Source of the DNA: Calycina herbarum
Lineage: Eukaryota > Ascomycota > Leotiomycetes > Helotiales > Pezizellaceae
Reading direction: 5' to 3'
NCBI GenBank assembly: GCA_001414485.1
Contig: LLEY01000238.1
Span: forward strand, 1 to 64,000
DNA: 64,000 bases
The notes below the pieces were generated by a model, which ran no database searches, was not told the DNA's origin, and saw only the letters and a list, made by a program, of their open reading frames with translations. Below, piece after piece: positions 1 to 11,764 of the stretch (position 1 is the first letter of the stretch; every line of letters begins with the position of its first letter). Both the position numbers and the translations under genes were made by a program.

Positions 1-954
1 GGTGGGTGGTGGGTGGTGGGGCTGTGTGCTGGGACTGTGTGCTGGGAGGTGAAAAAGTTTGGAAAGAAATTCAAGACCTGGAGAGAAGGGAGGGGAATGG
101 GCTGCCTTTTGTATCCAATCTGTACGTCAACCGATTCCAGTACATGACGCATGTGTGTGCCACGTCAAGGAACCCTCCGCACCGGCATCTCCACCAAGGC
201 TCCAATAACGAAAGCAGGAAAAATGTGTGCCCCAGAAATTCCATCAAAAGTCCGTCTCATCCAAGTCAAGAGCCCAGAATTCTTCAATGCTCAAATCAGC
301 ATGGGTTTCCTCATCCAGCTGCCTATCCCCGAAAATGTAGTTGCAGGATGCCTCAGACACTGTTGGTTCCTGGGGGCTGTGAGAGTCTGGGCCGAGAAGT
401 TTTTGATCGGCTGCAAGAGTTTAGAGGAGACCTATTCGACGAAAGCGGCATACCAATATTGTATAACTCTGACAAGTTGGATTGGTGATATTTGAAATGC
501 GAGCGTGAGAGACAACATCCTTCCAGAGATTGAACAATCCAAGTCTTTGAATTCAGAACCGTCACATTCTAGAGAATTGGACCAAAATGCTACAGTCTTC
601 CATGCGCTGGTCAAAAGTCTTAGAAATCCTATCTCACGTTGCTGGGAGAAGTTGGACACGTCATCTTCGATTGCTGTAAATATCGAATGGTTTCTGACAA
701 GAGATGACGGCGGAATCATGTTTAGATGCAGCTGAGATATGCGAGGAGAAATGTTGACTGGAAATTCCAAGGAGCGATAGAGTTCATTTATGGAAATCCT
801 ACCAACTCGTTGTGCGTATGTAAGGGTTGTTGTTGGCGTGTACGCCCCTTTGATCCCTGGCGCCCCGCATTATGAGCGCTAAAAATTGTTGGAAGTTTTG
901 GCAATCAAGGTTGGCACGCTTACTGGACACGGTACTCGTTTCTTTCTTATACTA
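1..954. other. No confident gene; 3' flank of the DUF3435 gene
   Basis: The first ~25 bases are a (GGTGGGT)-like simple repeat. Short overlapping open frames at 6-495 have no motif I recognise and lack clear splice context. I see nothing else that I can support. Confidence 0.4.
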
Positions 955-3625
955 TTAATTGCCCTCCCTCTCTTGGTATGCCCTGTATTGTGTGCGTAGC
1001 TCTGTTGCTTCTATCTTGATTCCAGTCAAATACAACCATCTAGCCGAAATATCTTCCCAAGTCGTGAAATTGTTCTTGGGAACTAGAGATAGGAAAAGAT
1101 CACCGTCATATCCCGACACTGAGAACCGCCTCCTGAATTGAATGTAGAAAGAATAGGCAGAACTGGCATACATTGTTGGTCCATCTGACAAATAGTTATA
1201 CTCGTTAACAATTTGTTGAATGGTTTTTGGTTCATGCGGTGGAGCCAGTGCTTGGATAGTGGCCCATTTTCTTTTCTCTTGCTCTCCTTTTTGTTTTTTC
1301 CGCTGCCTCTCTAGCTTTTCCTCTTGCTTTTTCTGCTGCCTCTCTTGGTTTCTTTTCTGCTGTTCCTCTTGTTCTTTCTGTATTTTTTGTTTTTTCTGAT
1401 CTCTTTCTTGGTTTCTTTTCTGCTGACTCTCTTGCTCTTCCTGGGAGAGGCGAGGGACGATGATTGGATTCTGGTTAAAGAGTGTTGTTGGGAGTGCCTC
1501 TGTCAATGTCGATGCAGCTCGTTTTTTCTGCCGACTCTCTTGCTCTTCCTGGGAGAGGCGAGGGACGATGATTGGATTCTGGTTAAAGAGTGTTGTTGGG
1601 AGTGCCTCTGTCAATGTCGATGCAGCTCGTTTTTTCTGCTGTCTCTCTTGCACCTCTTCTGTTTCCTTACCCCGCTTTCTTTTTCGATTTCTCTCTTGCT
1701 CTGCAAAACCTGGTATCGAGTCCCGAAAGAAACTAACATCCTCGTCTCTCTGCAACTCAGTCAAACTGTTTAACTGCGCTTGAGATTTATGGCCGAGCGG
1801 TATGCGTTGGCATGATCGAGAATTTTCCCAGACTGGTTTTGAACGACATATCGAAAAATATGCCTGAACTAAAGCACCTTGGGAGAAATTCTCCGGAGGA
1901 TTGTAAAGCTCCTTTGCCACTCTATCACGCAACAGGTTTACAGGGATTTCTGGGCATCTACCCCCGGTTTGATTTCCCGTCTGGCTGTATATTTTACGGA
2001 GTTCTACAATTTTGGCCGCTGTTGATTCGACTATCTCGTCGACAAGAAGCTTTCGAGCAGCTGGGGAACGTTCTAATACGTAGTCCTCGCGCAAAACGAC
2101 GATATGAGGAGCATTCCATATTTCGCTTATATACACTTCGTTAAGCAGTTTCGTTGGTGCCCCCGAACTGCGCTTCAAATTCAGGCGGCGAAGTATATGG
2201 AGGTCATTAGTTTTGAAGTCAGCTCCCTGGTTGGTATAAAGCGCCTGTAAACTGACATTCGGCGTTGAGCTGGTGTACTTTTGAAGAGTCTTTGGCGCTT
2301 GGTGTCCCATTATTTTACTAATGTCTGCCCAGCTTGTAGAGTCTACAGAAACATTAGCTTAAAATCAAACGAGAGACTCTGAGCCCTACCATTCAATACA
2401 TTGGCCGCTGCTCGTCGGATTGAATAACTTGTTGGTGGTTTTTCGTACCCCATTCGATAGCCAAGCATTCTCAACTGATTGTATATTGCGCCATAAGTCC
2501 ATGCTTTACTACGCATGGCTGATATAAACACAGGTTGGTCTCGCACTTTCTGTTTGAATGGATGTGACTGCACTTGGTATTGCTTTCCGCGCTGGGTGAC
2601 GGAATAAGGCGGAGGAAGTTCCTCGAAGGCATCATCATCTGTCGCCAAGCCTTGGAAGATGCTAATCGGACAAAGAAATCCAAAGTTCAGATCTTCGGAA
2701 AGTACCATTGTAAGACTATAAATATTAGTTTGGGTTCGGGATTCATTGTAGGTGAGGACTTACTTTTTTGACACTTTCTCTCTGTCAAATTTCATATTTC
2801 TGAAAGTAATTCGTATATACTTTCTGGGTGCCATCCCTTCCTCCTGAATTGTGGTATATTCAAAATCCTTCTATTTTTTAGCTTGTTGAAATGAGTAAGT
2901 GTTTGTGACGAACCTTATAACAAAGAGTCTCATTTGAGTTTCGATGCGCGTCGGAAACTATCACAGCACCTGGTCGAGCAGCTGTGTATGCGCAAATGAG
3001 AAGATAAAGATGGAGTTGGACTCGGCCTCGCTCAAATCGCCACCGATGATGATCCTCCGTCCATAAAAACTTGATATATTCCTCAAGATCCTCGAGACAT
3101 AAGTCTAATTTGGTCCGCTCCTCGTTGGTATTGTGGCACTCGTTCTTCAGGTCGTTATTGATATACTAAAAGAAGTAAGCCTTGGAAGATGATGTAATTA
3201 TTACCAACCGACATTTGTGAGCTCTTCATCTGTGCCATCTGGAAATGGGTCCTTGTATAATGGGGACAGTTCCACTGCTCGCTTAAGACGTGTTTTGTAT
3301 TGTATCAGGGTCCCGATAGATATATTTTCAGTGATCATACCCTCTCCGTCACTTGCATGTTTGTATAGCCACCCCTTGAACGAATGGAGATTCTGTGGTT
3401 GAGGCTTAGGCGAAAGACGGTCCGCATAGCTTTTATACTTTGTAAATAAACGAAGCAGAAGTCAGGCGAAAAACTTTACCTCTCCCAATCTTCAAGAATT
3501 TTCGCATATTCATTTTGTGTAGCGTTTCCGAGGGGTTTAATTGTGGGCGTACCATTTATTGGCCTAGACTCGCGCTCTTGAAGTTGCTCAGTCGACAGTT
3601 TCGTTCTCTTGGTCTTACGAGCCAT
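955..3625 (-). CDS. DUF3435 tyrosine recombinase, captain-like (Starship family)
   Basis: A spliced gene starting at the ATG at 3625-3623 (MARKTKRTKLSTEQL). My exons are about 3625-3480, 3429 to ~3213, ~3166 to ~2925, ~2870 to ~2770, ~2714-2392 and ~2348-955. In order it has a helical N-terminal part (FKGWLYKHASDGEG), a core with the first Arg (LLICAYTAARPGA), the family signature LCPISIFQGLATDDDAF, then SYSIRRAAANVL, MGHQAPKTLQKY and a candidate Tyr nucleophile in that last motif. DUF3435 proteins are tyrosine recombinases; those heading Starship elements mobilise very large cargo. The C-terminal ~300 residues are a K/E/Q-rich coiled-coil-like region with two 36-residue tandem copies, then a globular end (TTWEDISARWLYLTG). 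All exons stay open, so it may be intact. The donor at about 3212 (GTCGGT) is weak, so exon ends there are uncertain. Confidence 0.8.
1432..1647. repeat. 108-bp tandem duplication inside the DUF3435 gene
   Basis: Two nearly identical 108-bp copies; the same motif (gggagaggcg) starts at 1443 and 1551. The unit is 36 codons, so the frame is kept and the residues RAASTLTEALPTTLF occur twice. The high identity suggests a recent event, or an assembly artefact. Confidence 0.9.
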
Positions 3626-4855
3626 TAATCTTCAAGAAAGTAGTTAGAATACGGTGGGAAAAGCAGTGGGTTATTCTGATCCGCCCCTATTAAGGGAGGT
3701 TGTAGAGGTTCCTGCTTCTGAGATGGGAGTTACTAGAAAGCATGTAAGCAGTAAATGCACCTCATGCATGCTGATTAGCCGAAAGTGACCCTTTGAACCT
3801 TGTTTTAATTATATAATAATAGATATCTAGACTTATTTGTTATATTATATTTATTTGTTTATTATATTTATTTAATAAATAAATATTTCTTTAAAAAAAA
3901 ATAACTATTATAATATACTTAAATTCTAATATTTAAGAGTAAGAAGAGAGACTAGTATTTAAGAATTTACTTAATAAAAATCAAGTAAAATAAGATCCTG
4001 GATCTTAGTACACTTTTTGAACGTCCGGGTCACAGAGTAAACGACAAGGGAAATGGACAGGGGGTTGGTTGGATTCCAAAGATTGACAGGGGGCTTCATG
4101 AGACTGAGCGGCCTTGGTGCTAAAGCGGCTAGAAATAATTTTCTGCTCATGGAAAGGCGGCGATGCAACAAACTCTCGCTTCGTTAAAGCAGCGAGCAGG
4201 ACCAGAACCGAGAAAATATGAGGAGAATGGGATTTTACCACAGGGGAATGGGATTATACCACTAAACCAATTCCCCGTTGTGCTTAGTGTATCCTTGGTG
4301 TTAATTGGATAGATGAACTGAAAATTGAGCGATTAAAGTGGATCCCGGTGGCTCTCCCATTGGCTCCTTCTTAGCGCCATCGCCTGCATCGGCGCCTCTT
4401 TAAGCCGACGACAGGTCTATAAATTCAACCGTTTCTTTCTCAGAACTTGAACCTGCACCGCTCTTTTTACATCTTTCAGGATGCAAGATCTGTACCTCCC
4501 GTCGCCCACCGACTAGCTACGCCTAATACTTATGACCTCGTATATAAATAAGCGCTGATAGAAACACACCTTCGCAGAGCTGAATTGATAAAACCCGGAA
4601 CTTGGGAAGCTCCCAACCACTCCGGCAAGGCGGCAAAAATTATCCGAAAAAAATGATGCCTTCCTTATTAGAAGTGATTCTTTTGGTATGTTAGTAGTGT
4701 GTAGGATAAGGCAGGGGTAAGACCCGGCTCATCCTCGGCGTATCAAAGGTGTGGGCTGACCGTTCGCGACCTCCAACATACTTCATACTTCCAACACCAC
4801 CACCCAACAATGCCTTTATAAAAAGACTCCATCCCGCACTTCTTCCATCGTAGCT
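3626..4855. other. AT-rich, RIP-like tract between recombinase and DUF7924 relic
   Basis: 3790-3990 is almost pure A/T with TTATT/TATTTA strings. 4260-4850 is less biased and could hold the former promoter and 5' region of the following pseudogene. I see no open gene. Confidence 0.6.
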
Positions 4856-6030
4856 ATGCTAGCCAAATATTCAGGTTACCTTGGTCTTTTCCCAAGACCT
4901 CTCTCTTTGAAGCGTTCGCGTGCACACTCCCCGGACGACACTGTCAACCCTGCCCCCAAAAGAGCTCGGCGTTTGCAAGAACATGTCGACCCTTCGCCTA
5001 CCCCTATAGCTCGGTATTCTGAAATGTAAAAAATCCACGCTGATGTACTGTCATTTACTAACTCTACTAGATCCTATATTGAGCATGTTGAACAGTGGAT
5101 TGTATCTGACTATCACGACTGCTGGTTAGATAGAGTGCTAAATATGCCTCTGCTAACTCCTGCTTATTCTTTGGCGAGCTTAGGTAGTAATTCTAAAAGT
5201 TCTTAAATAAAGACTATGTAGCCCCGGTATATTATTATATACTCTAACCTAAATAATGTTTATTTGTGTTCCCCTTCTTGACGATGTTTAGCATCTCGTT
5301 CAGGGCATAGATTAGGAGCGTACGTTGCCACGACTGACGCTGAAGGATATAGATAATAACGAGAGTTTAGAAAAACTCGAGACGGACGCTGATGAGACAG
5401 GGGTGACTGTATTTTGGAAAGATTATGTTTTCAATCAACGTTAAGGTGTTAAGAGACTGCCTATATATAAATATACTGTTCTTGCTGTACTGAATACCCG
5501 TAACGAAATTAGTATTCCTGCTCTAGACCTCCTTTTCGTATACGAAGCTGGACAGTTTACTGTAAGCTAGCTTGCTTTATTAGGTGATGATATGTATGCT
5601 AATACTCAATCTTCTCTTCTGCCTTACCTCGCTGTTGAATTCAAGGTCGATGGTCCTTCTTATTCCTGGGACGGTTTACACTAAGCGATACATTAAGTAC
5701 TTAGAGATACTACAGTAATAAGTAACCTGCTTTACTGTTTTAATTATATTATTAAAGCGACTAATGTTGATTTCACTACTATCTGTACTACTACCTTTGG
5801 CATTGTTATAAACAGCTTGGAAGTACGAATTTTCGCTACCTAGCGAAAGGAGGGCAGCCTAAACTCTCGGCTACTACGGCCTATAAAGTTTAAGATGAAG
5901 AAGGTGGGTAGTTATGCTCTTTAAGACCCTAGGCAATATCTCGAGTTTCGTAATTACGTCTGTAATATCATTACTTATAGTGAAGAGCTCCTAGCATAAG
6001 TGAAAAGTGTAATAAAAGTATCTCTCTTAA
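4856..6030 (+). pseudogene. Degraded DUF7924-like gene
   Basis: The N-terminus is still readable from the ATG at 4856 (MLAKYSGYLGLFPRPLSLKRS), basic and low-complexity as in this family. A candidate intron follows the codons for IARYSE. From about 5410 to 6000 one frame gives family-like blocks: YTVLAVLNTRNEISIPALDL, SSLLPYLAVEFKVDGPSYSW, ISNLLYCFNYIIKATNVDF, SLEVRIFAT and QYLEFRNYVCNIITY, interrupted by several in-frame TAA/TAG codons that each read as Gln or Trp after one transition. That is the expected footprint of RIP. DUF7924 is a fungal domain of unknown role. It is surely non-functional; the family call rests on remembered motif order. Confidence 0.6.
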
Positions 6031-7493
6031 TACTTCTAAAGAACGAGAAGGTTCAGTATCCTGGGTTAGGGTAGGAGTAGGATAATATATAAGGGGATTA
6101 TTAGAAGCTTACTGATGATAGCGAGATTTAGTATAGATTACTAGGGTAGCTGTGGGATCTAAATCAACGAGATTATTAGAAGTTAAAACCTAGCGTTGTC
6201 CTTGAGGAGGTTGTTTAGATAACAGACACAGTGTAGACATAGAGTAAAGACGTATAGGATTATTAGAGGTATAAAGCCATTACCTAATATATAGAGGCTG
6301 CATAGGGCATGAACAGTAGAAAATGAAACTTCCTATTTCTTCTTTATTAACGATCGTGTCTAAAAAACAAATAAGATTAGAGGAAAGTGTTTCTTGCGGT
6401 CTAGAATATTTCAGGAAATTAATATCATGTCAACTCTCAAAAATGTAAATAACACTTTGATAATCCAAAACAAAACATTAGTGTAGTAGTGGTTAACCTG
6501 ACGGTTTCATACTTACAAAATGATTTCAATGTGGGCAGAATGCTGTGGTATATTCGTATAACCAATGAGAGAGTTTTCCGCATACTTACCTATGTATTCT
6601 TTTTCATCTTACCAGTGTTAAAATAGCAACACTACCCTCTGCCTAATAATTACGTACATAAATTCACATATCATGTCTCAATTCAAGGAGCAATCACGAC
6701 TCTTATCGCCTTAGAACAAAGCCTAAGTAACCCCGGAGGTGCTAGCAATGTCCCGAGTACTTTACCTCGCTTAGCAAAACCTCTGGCGCAACGAACAGAA
6801 AGAAAGGCAGTACAATATTTACTTCTGTTTTCTTATAATCCTCCAGAGACTCTCTATCGCCGCTCAGCTACGAATTCTTCACATCAGTGTCGCTTTATCT
6901 AATTTCAGTCAGCTTTTCTCTAAAAAATGTAGAGATAGTACCAAACACTTCTGAATATAAGTAAGTACGGAGGTCTTTGGCAACAGTTGCGATAATAGCT
7001 CCCTCAAAATTTTAAGTGCTTCCCCTAAAATCTCGCCTCATATTCTCTAAAATCTTTAACTTCACTTAACAAGTACTAAACCAATTAAATAGATATTAAA
7101 TTTTAGACTTTGGATTTAGGTTCCTTTTAGCATAAAGCCTCTTTTAGCTAAACACTGGATCGATTGCTGATTCTCTCCTTGCTCACGGATCTTAGACCAA
7201 GTGAGCTGAATAAGAACCATCCGGCCGCTAGGTTGAAAGCGGTCCTGAAATCTCAGAAAAGATTACCCTTCGCGCTTTTATTCCAATCTCCTATGACTCC
7301 GCAAGAGCTAGCAAAGGAGAAACGAGAAATTGCCAAGGAGGTAAAAGCCGAGAGTGATAGAGGGAAGACCTTCAAGAAATACTCGGAGGTGTCATCATAT
7401 CCATTGCCAGGGAGCCTCAAAAGCAAACAGCTTCTTAGCCAGTTGAGCTGCTGGGTGTCACAGAAACACATCTGTATTGGGACGAATAATTAA
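6031..7493. other. AT-rich degraded DNA, no gene
   Basis: High A/T with stops in all frames. An open stretch at 7164-7493 (+) begins only at TTG and has no motif. Probably the remains of a repeat or gene after RIP. Confidence 0.5.
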
Positions 7494-7828
7494 TCAAGAC
7501 AGGACGCCGTCAGCCCCGTCTATTTCAATTTTCATCAACTGGCTTTGCTTCTCGTTCGGACATCCAATGTACACTTCGGGATGAATCTGTCCCTTGCCAG
7601 TTCGCGATGAAATTGGAGGGTATCCGGCAACATGAACTGCGTCAATTGCAAACTGGACCATTGTATCTGCTTGCAGATTCGACGAGGCATCGACTACAAA
7701 TTGTTCAGATTCATCTGCCACGTATCCTGTGATTCATTCATTACGGGTGACAATTTGACGAACAATCACCCAGTAACGTATATCACAAGGGAGGTGATCG
7801 CCAACGATTGTGAATACCGGATCTAGTG
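7494..7828 (-). pseudogene. Fragment of an unidentified protein gene
   Basis: One minus-strand frame reads protein-like across a single TGA: VFTIVGDHLPCDIRYWVIVR before the stop, and DTMVQFAIDAVHVAGYPP, SRTGKGQIHPEVYIG and MKIEIDGADGVLS after it. The TGA would be CGA before one C-to-T change. AT-rich DNA lies on both sides. I do not recognise the family. Confidence 0.45.
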
Positions 7829-8402
7829 TATTTTATCTAAAAAGTCTAGAATTAGTCAATAATATAATGAAACTCAGACTTTATAGAATAATTTATTTAT
7901 CCACCAATAACTTTTTAGTAAGGCTATTCCCACTTTTATCGTGTAAGAGTCCCAACCACAACATACTCAGGTCCCATTTAGGATTTATATACACCTCTAC
8001 ATATAAATCCTAAATAAGACCCAAGCAGATAAGGAATTAATTTCTAAGAGTTAAGTCTATCCCCTAAGTAAAAGAAGGTCTCTTTTTACTTTTTTAATTA
8101 ATTTAGAGATATCTATATAATAAGGCCGCTCCTTTCTTATTTAGATTTCATTTCCTAAATTCTTAAGAGTAGAAAAGGTGGGTAGATCAGCTAGAAAAGG
8201 ATAGGTCTAGGCTAAAGAGAAAGAGTAATTATTTATTAGTAAATAAATAAATTATCCTATTAGTTCCAAGATATTAGTGAATTCCTTATATTATTAACTA
8301 ATAACCCTCTTTTCAGATAAAATACACCAGATCTCATGCGATTTTAGCAACATCACTCCTCCAACTGGCCACCGTATCAGAGACACTGAGAGTCATTTCA
8401 GT
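7829..8402. other. AT-rich tract, no gene
   Basis: Dominated by A/T with short repeats such as ATTTATTAGTAAATAAATAAA near 8230-8250. It ends sharply just before the next ORF, and base composition is normal afterwards. Confidence 0.6.
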
Positions 8403-8978
8403 ATGATGGGAATTTACTCGGTTCTCTGTCTTGCACTCTTGATTTGGTATGTTGTGTGCCTTCTATTGGTTTGCATCCCAGCTTTTTGTCACACCCCTGG
8501 AAACTTTCCTGGAAGATGGTTTCCTCTAATTGGAGTTTTGTTTTGGGTGCGATTTACTCATTTTCAAATGTATGGCCTTCGTGAGTTTGGAGACGCTGTT
8601 GCAAGAATCCTGTTCAGGGAATGGGTCAATGGCATCGATAGGAACGAAAGTACACCAATCATTGACGAAAACGACCCTCACACGGGATTAAATGTCAATA
8701 TGAGTCCTCGGGATACTGTTATTATGTTGGTGATTTGCCTTGCGTTTATTCTAGCGGGCGGAGTCAAATACAGTAATAAGAACTTGCGTTGGATGATTGC
8801 AGTTAGCGCGACCGGAATTGGGGAGGTTTTTGTACGGCTAGGACTCGAGATATGTCTTCCTAGGTTTTGGGAACCCACAAGCCGCCCTGAGTATCATTTG
8901 CTGAGAAGGGAATTTCTCCGGCCATCATTTGTCACTCGCCACTTATTCGGAGCATTAAGATTCCAACGAAGACCCTGA
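8403..8978 (+). CDS. Small predicted membrane protein, unknown function
   Basis: A single-exon 191-residue ORF starting at ATG 8403 (a second Met follows directly). Residues ~3-28 (VLCLALLIWYVVCLLLVCIP) are a strong membrane segment or signal anchor, ~38-52 (WFPLIGVLFWVRF) a second, and ~105-122 (TVIMLVICLAFILAGGV) and ~130-148 further hydrophobic segments. The C-terminus is basic. I do not recognise a family. It sits directly beside the AT-rich tract. Confidence 0.5.
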   Translation: MMGIYSVLCLALLIWYVVCLLLVCIPAFCHTPGNFPGRWFPLIGVLFWVRFTHFQMYGLREFGDAVARILFREWVNGIDRNESTPIIDENDPHTGLNVNMSPRDTVIMLVICLAFILAGGVKYSNKNLRWMIAVSATGIGEVFVRLGLEICLPRFWEPTSRPEYHLLRREFLRPSFVTRHLFGALRFQRRP

Positions 8979-9962
8979 GAATTTAAGTTATTTACACAGA
9001 AGCAAAGAATTATCTTTGACAAGTCCTTCCATTTCTCATTTGACCATATACTATGTAACTCACCCAATTATTACTGCTAAAATATTCCAAACAAGATATG
9101 TTTTCTGACAACCTACGCCCTGTGTATTGAATCTGTTGGCTTTGCAGTGGCTGGCGTGTAGCAATAAAGTGCTTATTTTTGAGTTGAAGTGTAGACGCGT
9201 CTCCCTAAAATGTCTAGCCGAGCTATGCAAACGCGTCACTATAACCCTAGTACTACTACATCGATGAAAAGGAGATATTGGAGTCGCATCATCGATCAGA
9301 TAGAATCCTACCTTGAAAATTTTCGCCCCAAGGAACAAAGCCTCAATGGGTGGGTGGCAAATTAATTACTGAATGCCATCCGCAAACACATTCATCTGCG
9401 TGGTGAACGCCATGAAACGACAGGCAAATAAGATTCATCCTTCCGCAATTGTGTGACATGTCAGCAGCGTCCTTTTACATGGATAGACAAGAGTCTCAAC
9501 TTAAATAGAGGTAAGTGGTGATGCATAGTAGCACATATGTTGTGCTACCCGTCCTTTTGATATTTGACGAGGTTGTACACCACTCTGGGCACTTTGCAGC
9601 CCAATCACCCACATTCGACCTACTTAAATGGGCGTATTTCCCTTAGGCTAAACGTGGTGCAACCTGAGCATGCGCTTTGGGGGTTGTGCTAGATTAAATG
9701 ACACCCGTCCGATAAGGAGCTGAAAAGCGTGGGAATAATTGAACCATTCGCTTGTCCTTTTTTTAAATGTAGGACGTTCAGCTGTCAAGAGACCATGTAA
9801 GGTGCGAAGCCTCATCAGGAGCGACCCCCAATCGTTTTAAACCTGATTTTCCCCAATTGTGATGTTATATAAATTCCTCTTTCCTCAACTAGGGCCATTT
9901 TAAAAAGCAATCATATCAGCACATTCACTTCAAACCCTCCACATCAGCATCTCCACATCAGA
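8979..9962. other. Intergenic, no gene seen
   Basis: No ORF of note. 9840-9960 contains a TATATAAA-like box at about 9866 and pyrimidine/CA-rich sequence typical of a fungal core promoter, just before the next small gene. Confidence 0.4.
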
Positions 9963-10526
9963 ATGGGGGTTTTCTCCAATTCAACTTGTAATATCAGAGG
10001 TTGCCGTACTCGCAGGTACAAGGGGTCAGAGTTTTGCCCAAGCCGTAATTCTCCCCCGTATTTTTCAATGCACAAAACTAAACAAGTTCCTAGATGTTTG
10101 CATGACCACTTGATGCGTGGATAGAAGAAAGGGGGCATTTCACTGCAAAAACCGTATGTTGTTTTGTTTCGACGCTTCACCCTTCTATATTGGCCTTTTC
10201 TGATGCTAATATGGGATCTGGCTAGACCAAGTCCGCCGAGGAGGTCAATCTCGTGAGTCCAATCCAGGTTTTTTTCTTCATAAAAAAATCAAAGTTGAAT
10301 TGAGTTGACAGTGTGTTCGAAGACCAGGCCCAGCTTCCTGCATGGATTGTGGAGGGCCAGGCTCGAGAGCAACAGGAATATGAAGAAATGAGAAGAGAGG
10401 AGTGGGAAGAAGAGGTTTGTGTTGGCGTTGGTCAATGCGGGGACCCGGTAAGCAAGTTCCTTAGTAAACAGACTGTCAAGGATGCGCGCTGAATCTCTTC
10501 TCTTTTAGAACTGCAATCATTCCTAG
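9963..10526 (+). CDS. Short Cys-containing hypothetical protein (three exons)
   Basis: My model is exons 9963-10015, 10312-10447 and 10509-10526, giving 68 residues. The start is MGVFSNSTCNIRGCRTR, the middle is acidic (EEMRREEWEEE), and the end is CVGVGQCGDPNCNHS. All joins keep phase: phase 2 across a 296-bp intron, phase 0 across a 61-bp intron (GTAAGC...TTTTAG). Five Cys and a His could bind metal or form disulphides. No signal peptide is visible. The upstream CACATCA repeats and TATA-like box support a promoter. The family is unknown. The first intron is long for this organism, so the model is tentative. Confidence 0.4.
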
Positions 10527-11764
10527 AAAGCCCAGAGAAGCTTTCAGACTATAGTAGCATCGCAGATGATAGTTTTCGAAATTTTGTAGAGCTTCCAGCT
10601 CTGTTTTTGTGAAAATGAGTTTGGTTTTGGTGTTCTGAGTTTCCTAGCGATATAAGTCTTCACTTTACAATTACTTTTTTGAAAGTTCTGCTAAATATAC
10701 TAGTGTATTCTTTTCTCCTTTTAAAAAACAATACAGCCTGATTGACAGGATTCTTCAGATGAGATAAACTATTGAAAAGCAAAGTATTTGCTTTGGTCAA
10801 CTTTGATAGTTAATATTTCCTAGGTTGTTCTCTCTCAATTTTGGGCAGCTTTTTGCGCGACAGACAGAGACTCACAAACTAGGTGGTTTGATGGTTTGGA
10901 GCACTTGATTTCACGAGTTAATCAATTTCGATTGCGATGACCCCCTTTTTTGTCTCGCTTATTATAATATTATCTCTATATCTTGGATCTATCCCCTAGT
11001 CGTGACATCTCCTGAGCTGTACGAATTATCACTTTGGAAATTAATATCTCGGCCGTTGGATCAGTCTGATACTATTATTGAACACGAGATTCCGTGTACC
11101 TGCATCAATGACCTTCTATATCGGGATGAGTTATTAAGCTTAAATGAAAACTGAAAATGTTCCATCTACACAGGTAATTCATTCTAGAGATATCAAACTT
11201 AAAGTTGAGGTGAGAGTTTTTATCAAGGATGTCTCGGACATGACGATAATTAGCGTAAAGCCAGCCCGTGGAAGATGCCATCACGATCCACCAGATCAGC
11301 CCGTTCTCCAGAAAATCAGATTTTAGGCTTCTTGGGAGGAGGTGTAATTGGCAGCGCTTAAGCTGCCAATGCATGGAATCCGATAGCACGGTCAGCCTCC
11401 GCCCTGCTAGCGCCAGCTAGGGTCACATAAGGTGTCATTAAGAGCTCAAAACTGGGATGTTAATCGGCACGAGAATTGCCGTGGGGTTGTGGCGTCCTCA
11501 GCCCTCCGGCGAGCCACAGGTGATGAGCACATATTTGTGTGCTGCCAGCCCTTGCTGACATCAAACATTTTCCTACAAGTCTGGATGATGTCGTCTCCGT
11601 CGTCGTCAGCTTTTGACTTTTGATCCGATCGCAAGCTTTCCCAACTTCCCGTCCTCCTCCTCTCGAAGCTCCCCCCACCAACACCCCTCCAACATCGCCC
11701 AACACCGATAACCTCTCCCTTCTCTCACTCCAGCGACTCCGCGACACGATCGCAAACCAACAGA
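10527..11764. other. Intergenic, promoter of the DUF7053 gene at the right end
   Basis: 10530-11100 is moderately AT-rich with no coding signal. 11640-11760 is C/T-rich (pyrimidine tracts), a usual feature of fungal promoters, ahead of the ATG at 11765. Confidence 0.4.

Noticed and set aside
1324..1773. 149-residue plus-strand ORF rich in Leu/Phe (MLFLLPLLVSFLLFLLFFLY), like a membrane protein
   Set aside because: It is the antisense shadow of the K/E/Q-rich recombinase tail and includes the 108-bp duplication.
1785..1815. TGGCCGAGCGGTATGCG, resembling the D-arm of tRNA-Leu/Ser
   Set aside because: It lies within the coding sequence of the recombinase on the opposite strand, and no T arm follows.
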